From Clostridia bacterium (GTDB lineage Bacteria; Bacillota; Clostridia; Oscillospirales; Acutalibacteraceae), in NCBI GenBank assembly GCA_017480115.1, contig JAFVBH010000064.1, positions 1 through 64,000 on the forward strand: a stretch of DNA of 64,000 nucleotides. The letters run 5' to 3'. Both the position numbers and the translations under genes were made by a program. Shown here in pieces: positions 56,491-64,000 of this stretch; position 1 is the first letter of the stretch, and each line of letters begins with the position of its first letter. The notes under the pieces are model-generated. The model worked only from the letters and a program-made list of their open reading frames with translations, searched no databases and was not told the origin of the DNA.

Positions 56491-57869
56491 AGCTGCGGAC
56501 GAAAATCATATTACTGAGCAGTATCGCTGTGCTTTCGGCAATGCTGCTGAGCAATGTTGTCATATGGTTCGTCTGCGCGCGGGTTCTGCGGCGGGACGCG
56601 GTGCAGAACGCCTACTATGAAACTGTCGGCATAGCGCAGGAATTTATGGACTATGCCAAACGCCTGCACGGAGACATGGATGAAAAGACTGCGGAATATT
56701 TTTTCAAGAACCGCAAGGACGATATGACGGTTTGCTCGTTTTATGACGGCGCGTCAAGCGTTTACTATAATATGACGGTGTTTTCCGAGGATGCGCTGAA
56801 AGCCTTTGATTATCAGTATTATAATCCGGACGGCGGCGCGGGCGCGGACGTCTGCGTGTTTCGTTATCAAGGGAGCTATTATACCGTGGTGCGCTGTTCG
56901 CCGCAAAAAAATTCGGGCTACGCGTTCTATCACTTTACGGATAATCGCAATATGACAAACCGTCTGCGGATGCTTGCCGCAGGCATGGCGGGCGTCTCGG
57001 TGGCGGCGGTTCTGGCGGCGGGGCTGTTTCTGCTTTTGACTCTGCGTCATACCTTCAAGCCCTTGCAAAGGCTGTCTGAAACGGCGGGCAGCATTGCGGA
57101 CGGCTCGTATGAAAAGCGGGTGGATATCAAGTCTAAAGACGAGATCGGCGCGCTGGGCGAGGATTTTAACAAAATGGCGGACGCGGTGGAAAAACAGCTC
57201 CGGGCATTGCAGACATCGGAGCAAAAAAAAACCATCTTCATGGGCGATCTGACCCATGAGCTGAAAACCCCGCTGACGGCGATCTCCGGCTACGCCCAGA
57301 CCTTACGGTCTGTTAAACTTAACAAAGAGGACGAAGAAGAAGCCCTCACCTATATTTACGAGGAGTGTAAGCGGCTGGAACGCCTGTCGAAAAAAATGAT
57401 GCGTCTTTTAGAACTGGAAAGCGAGACGGAGCTGACCTTTACCGACATTGAGATTGCGGATCTGTTCTATTCCGCGGTCAAGCTGTGCAGCGTCAAAGCG
57501 GTGGAAAAAGATATCACCTTGAAAATCCTGTCGCAGGACGGTACGATTCACGGCGATTTCGATTTAATGACCGACGTGCTGGTGAATCTGATCGATAACG
57601 CGATCAAAGCCAGCCCGGAGCATTCTGAAGTTCTTCTGTATGCTTCTGATGGCGGTATTACCGTAGAGGATCACGGCTGCGGCATTCCCGCGGAGGAAAA
57701 AGAAAAGATTTTAGAGCCGTTCTATATGATCGATAAATCCCGCTCCCGCAAAAGCGGCGGCGCAGGTCTCGGGCTTGCGCTCACGGCGCTGATATTAAAG
57801 CACCACCATATGACGCTCGACATCGACAGCGCGGTCGGCAGGGGCACAAAAATGCAAATTCAAGCGTAA
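56487..57869 (+). CDS. Membrane sensor histidine kinase
   Basis: A 460-residue kinase starting at TTG 56487, overlapping the regulator stop. Two membrane spans (about 7-30 and 163-188) enclose a ~130-residue outside sensor domain. A HAMP domain follows (FKPLQRLSETAGSIADGSY), then the H box MGDLTHELKTPLTAISGY (His near 255), N box NLIDNAIKASPE, and G boxes VEDHGCGIP and GGAGLGLAL. All catalytic parts are intact. It is paired with the response regulator and followed by a secreted lipase-like protein. Confidence 0.92.
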   Translation: MKLRTKIILLSSIAVLSAMLLSNVVIWFVCARVLRRDAVQNAYYETVGIAQEFMDYAKRLHGDMDEKTAEYFFKNRKDDMTVCSFYDGASSVYYNMTVFSEDALKAFDYQYYNPDGGAGADVCVFRYQGSYYTVVRCSPQKNSGYAFYHFTDNRNMTNRLRMLAAGMAGVSVAAVLAAGLFLLLTLRHTFKPLQRLSETAGSIADGSYEKRVDIKSKDEIGALGEDFNKMADAVEKQLRALQTSEQKKTIFMGDLTHELKTPLTAISGYAQTLRSVKLNKEDEEEALTYIYEECKRLERLSKKMMRLLELESETELTFTDIEIADLFYSAVKLCSVKAVEKDITLKILSQDGTIHGDFDLMTDVLVNLIDNAIKASPEHSEVLLYASDGGITVEDHGCGIPAEEKEKILEPFYMIDKSRSRKSGGAGLGLALTALILKHHHMTLDIDSAVGRGTKMQIQA

Positions 57870-57911
57870 CGATTGTACGAGCAATGATAAGATGTTTTTG
57901 GGAATTGCTCC

Positions 57912-57940
57912 TTGAAAATTCGGAAGATATTTGGTATAAT
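57912..57940 (+). promoter_or_regulatory. Promoter of the secreted lipase-like gene
   Basis: TTGAAA (57912-57917) and TATAAT (57935-57940) with a 17-base spacer, 35 bases before the ATG at 57975. Confidence 0.75.
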
Positions 57941-57974
57941 GTTTATTATCTTTTAAATGGAGCGTTGTTTTGGT

Positions 57975-59810
57975 ATGAAAAAAAATTTTTTGCGCGTGAT
58001 TTCGGTATGTCTTTGTATCGTTCTGATGGCAAGTGTCGGCGCAGTCGGCGTTTTTGCTGCGGATAAACGCACCGCCTGCGGGGCAGACTGTGCGTATTAC
58101 CCGACGATCATTGTCCCCGGGCTGGGACAGTCCAGCGTTGTTGTGCTCGATGACGACGGCGATTTTCTGCTGGATAAGGACGGCAATAAAATATCCGCGT
58201 TTCCCGCGTATATCCAGACCAAGCAACTGGTGAAAAGAGCATTTTTCCCGGCATTGCTTTCTCTTTTAACGCAGCGTGACGCAGGGCTTTCCAATGCGGT
58301 CGCCGACGCGATCGGCATGAGTTTCGGCATCAATGCCAGCGACCTGTATGCGCAGAATACGGGCAACGTGCAGGTGGAAAAATTCCCCTATTCTTATGCC
58401 GAATGCAACGATTATGAACGCGGGATCATTAACTCGCATATTCCGTTTGACCTGTATCCCACCGATCTTCCGTTGGATCATTTGTACTATTTTTCTTATA
58501 ACTCTTTCGGTAATCATATCGACATTGTTAATGAGCTCTATACGTATATTCAAATGGTCAAGGTGCAAACGGGGCACCGCAAGGTCAACCTTGTCCCGCT
58601 CAGTCAGGGCGGTACCGTCGTGAGCGCGATGCTGGACTATTATCCCCAGGTATCGGCGGATTTGCACAAGGTGCTGTTCGTGGTTCCCGCGCTGGACGGC
58701 TCAAAACTTATCGGCGACGTCTTTAACGACAGAATCACCTTCCTTGACAGTGATTACCTTTATCACGGCTTTTTAGAAGATATGCGCCTGCTGGACGAAA
58801 AAACGGCGGGACTTATCGAGGTGTTGCTGCGGCTTTTACCGGATTCTGTTATTATCAACAGCCTGCAAAAGGGTGTAAAATGTTTGGTAGAGGACGTTAT
58901 GATCCGAAGCACGAGCATGTGGGCGCTTTGTCCCTCCGGGGATTATCCCTCCGCGGCGGAACGGTATCTGTCTTCGCCGGAAATGGCGGCGATTCGCAGT
59001 CAGACCGACCGTTACTATCAGGCGCAGTTGCATGCAAGGGATAATATTCAGACGCTGACCGAACGCGGCGTACAGGTCTTTTGCGTCGCGGAGTATGATT
59101 ACGCGTTGATCAATGTCGGTGAAAACTGGAATACGGAAAATGCCGATTTTATTATTCAGCTGGATTCTACGTCTATGGGCGCTTACGCCGCAAATGTCGG
59201 CGAAACGCTGCCGGAGGGATACGAGCAGAAAAACACCCATTGCAGCGACCCGACCCATCATCATATTTCTCCCGACCATGTCGTTGACGCGTCCGCGGGG
59301 CTGCTGCCGGATACCACCTTCTATTTCGATGCGCAGAGGCACGATCTGACCCAATATAACGACGTTATCCTCAAGCTTGCCATGGAGCTGATCGCGCATG
59401 ATGACATTACGGACGTTTATGCCGATCCGGCGTTCCCGCAATTTAACAACGGGCGGAACGTGAAAACGATCCTTCCGCTTTTATCGCAGGCAAAGGATGT
59501 TGATGCTGCGAAGCTTTCCGGCGACAAAGCGAAAGCGCTTACCGACGCTATTGCGCAGAGTGAGGAGGTGCTCAGCCGGACGGTGGGGGCTGCGGGTGAG
59601 ATTGAGGCTGCGGAGCAAGCGCTCACCGACGCGCTTGTAAACGCCGGGGTTGTAAAAGCGAATAAGAAGGGAAAAAATATTTTTACACCCATCAGTGAGT
59701 GGCTGTACGCGCATTACGGCACAAAGAGCTTTTCTGAAATTCCGCGCGCCGCGGTACGCAACGTACTTCAGTCGATTACGGACTTCTTTCGCAAAACAGC
59801 TCACATATAA
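57975..59810 (+). CDS. Secreted alpha/beta-hydrolase (LCAT/lipase-like)
   Basis: A 611-residue exported protein. A signal peptide (VISVCLCIVLMASVGAVGVFAA) precedes an alpha/beta-hydrolase domain. IIVPGLGQSS near 48 fits the oxyanion-hole region. NLVPLSQGGTVVSAMLDY near 210 fits the nucleophile elbow, but the usual GxSxG reads PLSQG. SQGG and the DPTHHHISPDHVVDASAG segment near 430 (possible acid and histidine) recall LCAT- and esterase-like enzymes. The C-terminal ~130 residues form a helical extension. Possible substrates are lipids or esters at the cell surface. The ATG at 57975 follows the promoter and a distant GGAG; an upstream ATG at 57957 has no ribosome site. Confidence 0.72.
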   Translation: MKKNFLRVISVCLCIVLMASVGAVGVFAADKRTACGADCAYYPTIIVPGLGQSSVVVLDDDGDFLLDKDGNKISAFPAYIQTKQLVKRAFFPALLSLLTQRDAGLSNAVADAIGMSFGINASDLYAQNTGNVQVEKFPYSYAECNDYERGIINSHIPFDLYPTDLPLDHLYYFSYNSFGNHIDIVNELYTYIQMVKVQTGHRKVNLVPLSQGGTVVSAMLDYYPQVSADLHKVLFVVPALDGSKLIGDVFNDRITFLDSDYLYHGFLEDMRLLDEKTAGLIEVLLRLLPDSVIINSLQKGVKCLVEDVMIRSTSMWALCPSGDYPSAAERYLSSPEMAAIRSQTDRYYQAQLHARDNIQTLTERGVQVFCVAEYDYALINVGENWNTENADFIIQLDSTSMGAYAANVGETLPEGYEQKNTHCSDPTHHHISPDHVVDASAGLLPDTTFYFDAQRHDLTQYNDVILKLAMELIAHDDITDVYADPAFPQFNNGRNVKTILPLLSQAKDVDAAKLSGDKAKALTDAIAQSEEVLSRTVGAAGEIEAAEQALTDALVNAGVVKANKKGKNIFTPISEWLYAHYGTKSFSEIPRAAVRNVLQSITDFFRKTAHI

Positions 59811-60177
59811 TCCCAACTGATCAACTTTGAAAATCCGGACGGAGGCGCTTGTGAAAAGCGCTTCCGTCCGTTTGATATGCGGGCAGATTTTTGTTTTATT
59901 ATATTAGGAAACTGCTCGCGTTGTGAGCAGTTTTGCATATAACACGAAGCGCCGAGCCGAACGGGCAGGGAGACGTGGGGGTGATACGCCGTAGACGTTC
60001 TTCTTATATATAACTTGTTAAACGTATCAGACTGCGCCGGTTTCTTACGGTGATCATCTTCGGGTATCGTGCTGGTTGCCGATTCTTACAAAAAACCAGC
60101 CAAAAATGACGTGCGCGCCCACTTTTCTGCTCTTTGTGCTATACTAAAGCCACAAAACAGAAAAGGAGATATTCACG
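59811..60177. other. Intergenic region: terminator, palindrome half-copy and conserved upstream region
   Basis: No gene is visible in these 367 bases. A 15-bp terminator-like stem with one wobble lies at 59836-59870 followed by TTT. A half-copy of the 28-bp palindrome at 21141 occurs at 59983-60003. The last ~95 bases (from GATTCTTACA near 60082, then CAAAAATGACGT and TATACT) resemble the region before the paralogous gene at 38945. Confidence 0.6.
59836..59873 (+). terminator. Terminator after the secreted hydrolase gene
   Basis: CGGACGGAGGCGCTT pairs with AAGCGCTTCCGTCCG (one wobble) around a 5-base loop; a short TTT tail follows. Confidence 0.7.
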
Positions 60178-60594
60178 ATGAAAAAAGGTTTATTTGTTAT
60201 CAGTAGATGTTACACGGCTTTGATTACGCTGATCTCCGCGGCGCTCTGTATTCCCGCTGTGGAGACGTTCGTATGGGCGCAGGATAATATTGCGCATCTC
60301 TCAGACCGCGTTTTGTGGATCATTTTCGCTGTTGTTTACGGTATTGCTGTGTTGATCGGCTTTTTCAACCTGATCCGTCTCCGCGGCGCTCTGCCGTTGT
60401 CTGACCGCCTGTCCGCACTGCTTGCGCCGCCGATTTTGGCCGTTGTGATGACGTTTATCAGTATTTACGGGCAGTACGATTCTACCGGTCACGTCATCGC
60501 CTTTACGGTACTGGGCTGTCTGCTGCTTTTGGGATCGCTGGCTGCCGCGGCGCTGTGGGGTCGCAACACACGCCGCGTTTTGAAACAGGGTTGA
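60178..60594 (+). CDS. Small four-span membrane protein (paralogue of 38945-39340)
   Basis: A 138-residue protein with four hydrophobic segments and a basic tail (GRNTRRVLKQG). It shares its N-terminus (MKKG-FVIS/GRCY-AL-TL), overall spacing and C-terminal LW-RN-R with the protein at 38945. AAAAGGAGATATTCACG precedes the ATG. A 33-base regulatory element follows 11 bases after its stop, as in the other copy, so gene and downstream element were probably duplicated together. Function unknown; the nearby ABC-2 exporter may be related. Confidence 0.7.
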   Translation: MKKGLFVISRCYTALITLISAALCIPAVETFVWAQDNIAHLSDRVLWIIFAVVYGIAVLIGFFNLIRLRGALPLSDRLSALLAPPILAVVMTFISIYGQYDSTGHVIAFTVLGCLLLLGSLAAAALWGRNTRRVLKQG

Positions 60595-60605
60595 TCTTCA
60601 TTTTA

Positions 60606-60656
60606 CAATTTGCTGACATTCCGATGAATACTTGATGCACAAAAAAATGCTACACT
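60606..60656 (+). promoter_or_regulatory. Promoter with shared 33-base element (copy B)
   Basis: 60606-60638 matches the element at 53963-53995 at 28 of 33 positions. TACACT (60651-60656) is the -10 at the same spacing. It drives the ABC-2 exporter genes. Confidence 0.65.
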
Positions 60657-60698
60657 CAATGTATCTTGAGTGCGGCATTTTTTTTAGGGGGCGGGAGC

Positions 60699-61325
60699 AT
60701 GAATGCGTTTGAAACAGATTTCAAGCGGGCGTGTTGTTCCGTCCGTTTTCTTGTGAGCCTTGCCGCGGAACTGTTGATATTATTCACAAGCGGTATGGAT
60801 TCCGAATTGTTTCGTATGAGCGTTCCCGTGGTCTGCACGCTGCCTTACGCCTGCGGTTTTTCGGATGAGTACAAAAACGGCTTCGTAAAATTTTCTCTGG
60901 CGAGGAGCAGCTTCTCGGGGTATATCTTCGGCAAGTTCCTTGCCTGCGGCATTGCGGGCGGGCTTTCGGAGACCGTTCCCGCGTTTGTGTATCAGACAAT
61001 CAAAGGGGAAGAGGTCGGAGAGGTCAAGTATCTGTTATTGTTCCTGTCGGCGTTTCTCTGGGCAAGTCTGGCGTCGCTGCTGGCGGCGTTGTCAAACAGT
61101 AAATACGCGGCATACGGCGGCGCATTCGTGCTGTATCACTTTATGATTATTCTACACGACCGCTATTGGGAGGATTTGTACTGTTTATATCCTTATGAAT
61201 GGTTGCAACCGACGCATACATGGATTTTTGATGAAACAGGCGTTGCGGTTTTGCTTGTCATGCTCATTGTTTTGCTTGCCCTGTGTTATGATCTCGTTTT
61301 AAGGAGGCGGCTTGCGCGTGTATAA
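60699..61325 (+). CDS. ABC-2-type transporter permease
   Basis: A 208-residue membrane protein with about six spans, typical of an ABC-2 permease half. An early cytoplasmic stretch (NAFETDFKRACCS) and the FSLARSSFSGYIFGKFLACG segment near 65-85, typical of ABC-2 permeases, are visible. The ATG at 60699 follows AGGGGGCGGGAG. Followed by a second permease and an ATPase, making a complete exporter. Substrate unknown. Confidence 0.82.
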   Translation: MNAFETDFKRACCSVRFLVSLAAELLILFTSGMDSELFRMSVPVVCTLPYACGFSDEYKNGFVKFSLARSSFSGYIFGKFLACGIAGGLSETVPAFVYQTIKGEEVGEVKYLLLFLSAFLWASLASLLAALSNSKYAAYGGAFVLYHFMIILHDRYWEDLYCLYPYEWLQPTHTWIFDETGVAVLLVMLIVLLALCYDLVLRRRLARV

Positions 61326-62211
61326 ATTCCGTCAAATCTTCACCTTGGCGTTTCATAATTTTCGTGGTTGGAAACGCAGCCCACAGATTCTTCTGGCGTT
61401 CGGGCTGGGCTTTACGGCGTGCTTTCTGCTGTCGGACAAAGTCGTGGTATTCGCAACCACCCACAATAGCTCGTTGCAGCTGTTTGAGCCGTTTATCTGG
61501 ACGTTCGGCGACGCAGTCTCTATTTTACTTGTGTCGCTGTGCCTGCTGTTGCTGTTTGCCGACCTGCCGAATCTCGGCAATGAGGTTCCGTTTCTTTTGG
61601 TGCGCACCTCGCGCCTTTGCTGGATGGCGGGGCAGATCGTATACATCATCTTGGCGACAACGGTCTACGTGCTGTTTATTCTTATTTCCACCTGTTTTTT
61701 ATGCAGCGTCAAATCGTACACGGCAAACCTGTGGAGCGACACCGCCGCGATCCTCGGCTATTCGTCCATCGGGGAGGAGATCGCTGTTCCCGCCTTTGTC
61801 AAGGTGCTGGAGCTGTCATTCCCGTACCGCTGCACTTTTCATATTTTCGCTCTGGTGCTGGGGTATTCGCTGACGATGTCAAGCCTGATTTTTCTGTTAA
61901 ATTTGTTTAAGGGAAAACTCGGCATGATCGGCGGGGTGCTGTACAGTGGCTTCGGCTTGTTTTTAACACCCGATCTGATCTCCAAATGGTTTCGTATGGG
62001 ACAGGAAAAACGCCGTATCGCAAATATCCTGTTCGGCTGGCTGTCGCCGCTGAACCATGCGACCTACTATATGCACAATTTCGGCTATGACAATCTGCCG
62101 CGGCTGTGGCAGTCCTATCTGTTTTTCGCCGCGGTCAGTCTGGCGCTGTTTGCGCTGGCTTTTTGGCGGGTAAAATCCTATCCATTTAACTTTACGGGAA
62201 CGGAGAAATGA
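61318..62211 (+). CDS. ABC-2-type transporter permease
   Basis: A 297-residue protein with about six membrane spans and a large loop in the middle; second permease of the exporter. GTG 61318 is preferred over TTG 61312 since AAGGAGG lies at a normal distance only from the GTG. It overlaps the previous gene by eight bases and the ATPase gene by four. No substrate-indicating motif is visible. Confidence 0.8.
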   Translation: MYKFRQIFTLAFHNFRGWKRSPQILLAFGLGFTACFLLSDKVVVFATTHNSSLQLFEPFIWTFGDAVSILLVSLCLLLLFADLPNLGNEVPFLLVRTSRLCWMAGQIVYIILATTVYVLFILISTCFLCSVKSYTANLWSDTAAILGYSSIGEEIAVPAFVKVLELSFPYRCTFHIFALVLGYSLTMSSLIFLLNLFKGKLGMIGGVLYSGFGLFLTPDLISKWFRMGQEKRRIANILFGWLSPLNHATYYMHNFGYDNLPRLWQSYLFFAAVSLALFALAFWRVKSYPFNFTGTEK

Positions 62212-62840
62212 ATATGAACGGCATTGAGGTTCGCGGTCTGTATAAATCCTTCAAAAAGGAAACCGTTTTGCAGGATATGAACCTGTCCGTGCCTTACGGG
62301 CAGATCGTGGGAATCGTCGGCAACAACGGCTGCGGCAAGACGGTGTTGATGAAATGTATCTGCGGCTTTCTGAAACCGGACAGCGGAACGGTCCACGTAA
62401 ACGGCAAGCGGGTAGGCAAGGACTGCGATTTCCCGGACAGTCTCGGTATCATCATCGAAACGCCCGGCTTTATCCCCAATATGAGCGGTTACAGAAATTT
62501 GAAAATATTGGCGTCGCTGAAGGGGAAAATCGGCAAACGGGAAATTCTTTCTGCCATGGAAAAAGTCGGTCTGACTGCAAATATGCACAAGTCGGTGACA
62601 AAATACTCTCTCGGTATGCGGCAAAGGCTGGGGATCGAGCAGGCCATTATGGAAGATCCGAGCGTACTGATCCTTGACGAGCCGTTTAACGGTCTTGATA
62701 AAACGGCGGTCTTCGATATGCGGGAACTGCTGAAAAATTTAAGAGCGCAGGGAAAAGCGATTTTGCTCGCCAGCCACAACGCCGCCGATATCAGCGAGCT
62801 ATGCGATACCGTGTACGAAATGGAGGTTCATAAAAAATGA
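62208..62840 (+). CDS. ABC transporter ATP-binding protein
   Basis: A 210-residue ATPase with Walker A GNNGCGKT near 38 (GxxGxGKT), signature YSLGMRQRLGIEQ near 130 and Walker B VLILDEPFNGLDK near 150. The LGMRQR form of the signature is characteristic of ABC-2 exporters of antibiotics, bacteriocins and lipids. Two starts are possible: 62208 (ATGA overlap) or 62214, which is better placed behind CGGAG. It ends overlapping the next gene's ATG (62837). Confidence 0.92.
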   Translation: MNMNGIEVRGLYKSFKKETVLQDMNLSVPYGQIVGIVGNNGCGKTVLMKCICGFLKPDSGTVHVNGKRVGKDCDFPDSLGIIIETPGFIPNMSGYRNLKILASLKGKIGKREILSAMEKVGLTANMHKSVTKYSLGMRQRLGIEQAIMEDPSVLILDEPFNGLDKTAVFDMRELLKNLRAQGKAILLASHNAADISELCDTVYEMEVHKK

Positions 62841-64000
62841 AAAAGACGTCGTTATTTCTTGTTGTTTTTCTGTTGTTTGTGATATTGCCGTTTCCGGTGG
62901 TTGCCGCGGAGGAGGGCAGGACAGAACTGCAGCGGACCGCCCTGTTTCTGGACAGTCAAAAGACATATGATAATATGCAAAAATCTTATGCCGAGGGCTA
63001 TGTGCCGACGGTCAAAAACGGGGTTGCCTATATCGTTGTGCCGCTGCTTTGCGACGGAAAGTTAAAAAACGACACCCTCCGCGCAAGCGTTCAACTGGGG
63101 GACGCCATGAGCTCGCCGTTTGTTTATAAGAACTATCAGAAAGACGTAAAACTCTTCGGCGGGGTGTATCTGATCTCGTTTCCGCTGGAATTATCAAAGG
63201 ATCGGATCAACGGCAATTACCCGGTGTCGGTTTCTGCAAACGGCGCCGATCTGAACGGCGAGTCCGTGACCTTTGAAACCACAGTGTACGTCGTGATCTC
63301 CGACGGTAAGGCTGCCACGGAAGAGCAGAAAGAAGAACCCGTCGTATTACAGCCGAAAGTTCTGGTGGAATCCTACCGATTTGCAACGGATGACGAAACG
63401 GCGGTGACGGCGGGTGCAAAGTTCCGTCTGACGGCGTTACTGGTCAATAAAAGCAGCACGGAATCGGTCAGCAATATGACCGTGACGGTCGCCGTGCCGA
63501 ATGAGAATTTCACGCTGCTGAGCGCATCCGATACACAATTTATTGACCATATCGGCGCGGGAAAAACGAAAGAAATCAACTTTGACGTTCAGTCAAGCGT
63601 CGCCGTTGCGCCGGGACAATATGACTTTAATTTGAGTTATGATTTTGCCTATAACAAGGGTATGACCGGCGCGGGCTCAGGCACGGCAAAGCTCACGATC
63701 GGACAAGCACTGCACATGCAATTCGACCCGCCGGTGCTCCCGCAGGAGATCATTGTCGCCGACACCGTGGAAGTTGATATGCAGGCGATGAATCTCGGCC
63801 GCGTCAAGGTCTATAACGTCCGTGCGCAAATTGACGCGGACGGATTGATCCCGCAAGGCACGGTGTTCTTCGGCGACATCGAACCGGGCAGCGCTGCCAC
63901 CGTGTCAACGCAGGTCACCGCCACAGGATTGACCGTCGGTAATTCTCTTTACGGTAAGACCACCGGCACGGTCACATACTATTACGAGGATGCCGAGGGA
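62837..64000 (+). CDS. Secreted multidomain beta-sandwich protein (incomplete at window end)
   Basis: The frame opens at ATG 62837, overlapping the ATPase stop (ATGA), and stays open to the last base (388 codons), so the 3' end is missing. A signal peptide (KTSLFLVVFLLFVILPFPVVAAEE) is followed by repeated Ig/CARDB-like regions, visible in FRLTALLVNKSSTESVSNMTVTVAVP and in VDMQAMNLGRVKVYNVRAQI with the NxTVxxVxV pattern of COG1361 S-layer-type proteins. Such proteins are commonly encoded beside ABC-2 or MacB-type exporters and may be a membrane-anchored partner with a C-terminal span beyond this window. Confidence 0.75.
   Translation, partial: MKKTSLFLVVFLLFVILPFPVVAAEEGRTELQRTALFLDSQKTYDNMQKSYAEGYVPTVKNGVAYIVVPLLCDGKLKNDTLRASVQLGDAMSSPFVYKNYQKDVKLFGGVYLISFPLELSKDRINGNYPVSVSANGADLNGESVTFETTVYVVISDGKAATEEQKEEPVVLQPKVLVESYRFATDDETAVTAGAKFRLTALLVNKSSTESVSNMTVTVAVPNENFTLLSASDTQFIDHIGAGKTKEINFDVQSSVAVAPGQYDFNLSYDFAYNKGMTGAGSGTAKLTIGQALHMQFDPPVLPQEIIVADTVEVDMQAMNLGRVKVYNVRAQIDADGLIPQGTVFFGDIEPGSAATVSTQVTATGLTVGNSLYGKTTGTVTYYYEDAEG

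Overview
The window comes from an anaerobic, spore-former-type Firmicute (class Clostridia, probably an uncultured gut Oscillospirales/Ruminococcaceae relative). This is inferred from type I dockerins on secreted proteins, FlxABCD-HdrABC flavin-based electron bifurcation genes, VanRS/BceRS-style two-component/ABC modules, strong AGGAGG ribosome sites, consensus sigma-A promoters with 17-base spacers, and moderately high GC. I saw no rRNA, tRNA, CRISPR array, transposase or phage gene.

Layout. 1-620 is a gene-free patchwork of palindromic repeats. 620-3343 (minus) holds an amidase-like protein, a GDSL hydrolase and pyruvate kinase; 3504-4181 is an AIM24-family protein. 4293-15783 (minus) is a large redox operon: fumarase, HdrB, HdrC, HdrA, MvhD/FlxD, FlxC, FlxB, FlxA, an Fe-S fumarate-reductase subunit, a fumarate-reductase flavoprotein and an AspT/SucE-type transporter. 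16064-20211 holds a thioredoxin-domain (DUF255) gene and a GHKL kinase/LytTR regulator pair; the DUF255 gene and the regulator are each interrupted by one in-frame stop. 20428-24294 holds two dockerin proteins, a candidate structured RNA and a radical SAM protein. 24463-28355 (minus) is a small surface-glycan gene set, followed by a SAH/MTA-deaminase-like amidohydrolase. 29907-34842 is a response regulator/kinase/ABC exporter module whose kinase also carries one in-frame stop. 35088-38668 is a four-gene cluster of unknown function ending in an OmpA-like lipoprotein.

39601-53785 is a divergent lipid-redox locus. Leftward it encodes a homologue of the Propionibacterium linoleate isomerase, a phytoene-desaturase/retinol-saturase-like flavoprotein, a ferredoxin-type reductase and a 937-residue Fe-S flavoprotein. 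Rightward it encodes an acyl-activating enzyme, an acyl carrier protein, an acyl-ACP thioesterase, two HypB GTPases, a second large Fe-S flavoprotein and HypA. 54044-64000 holds a lipoprotein, a second two-component system, a secreted lipase-like protein and an ABC-2 exporter.

How the genes may work together. The redox operon looks like a soluble, electron-bifurcating NADH:fumarate reductase: malate to fumarate by fumarase, NADH oxidation by Flx-Hdr with ferredoxin reduction, fumarate to succinate by the FrdA/B-like pair, and dicarboxylate movement by the transporter. The lipid-redox locus looks like a pathway that activates, isomerises and perhaps saturates unsaturated fatty acids. Both are inferences from gene content. 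Conserved operator-like motifs link several promoters to their neighbouring regulators.
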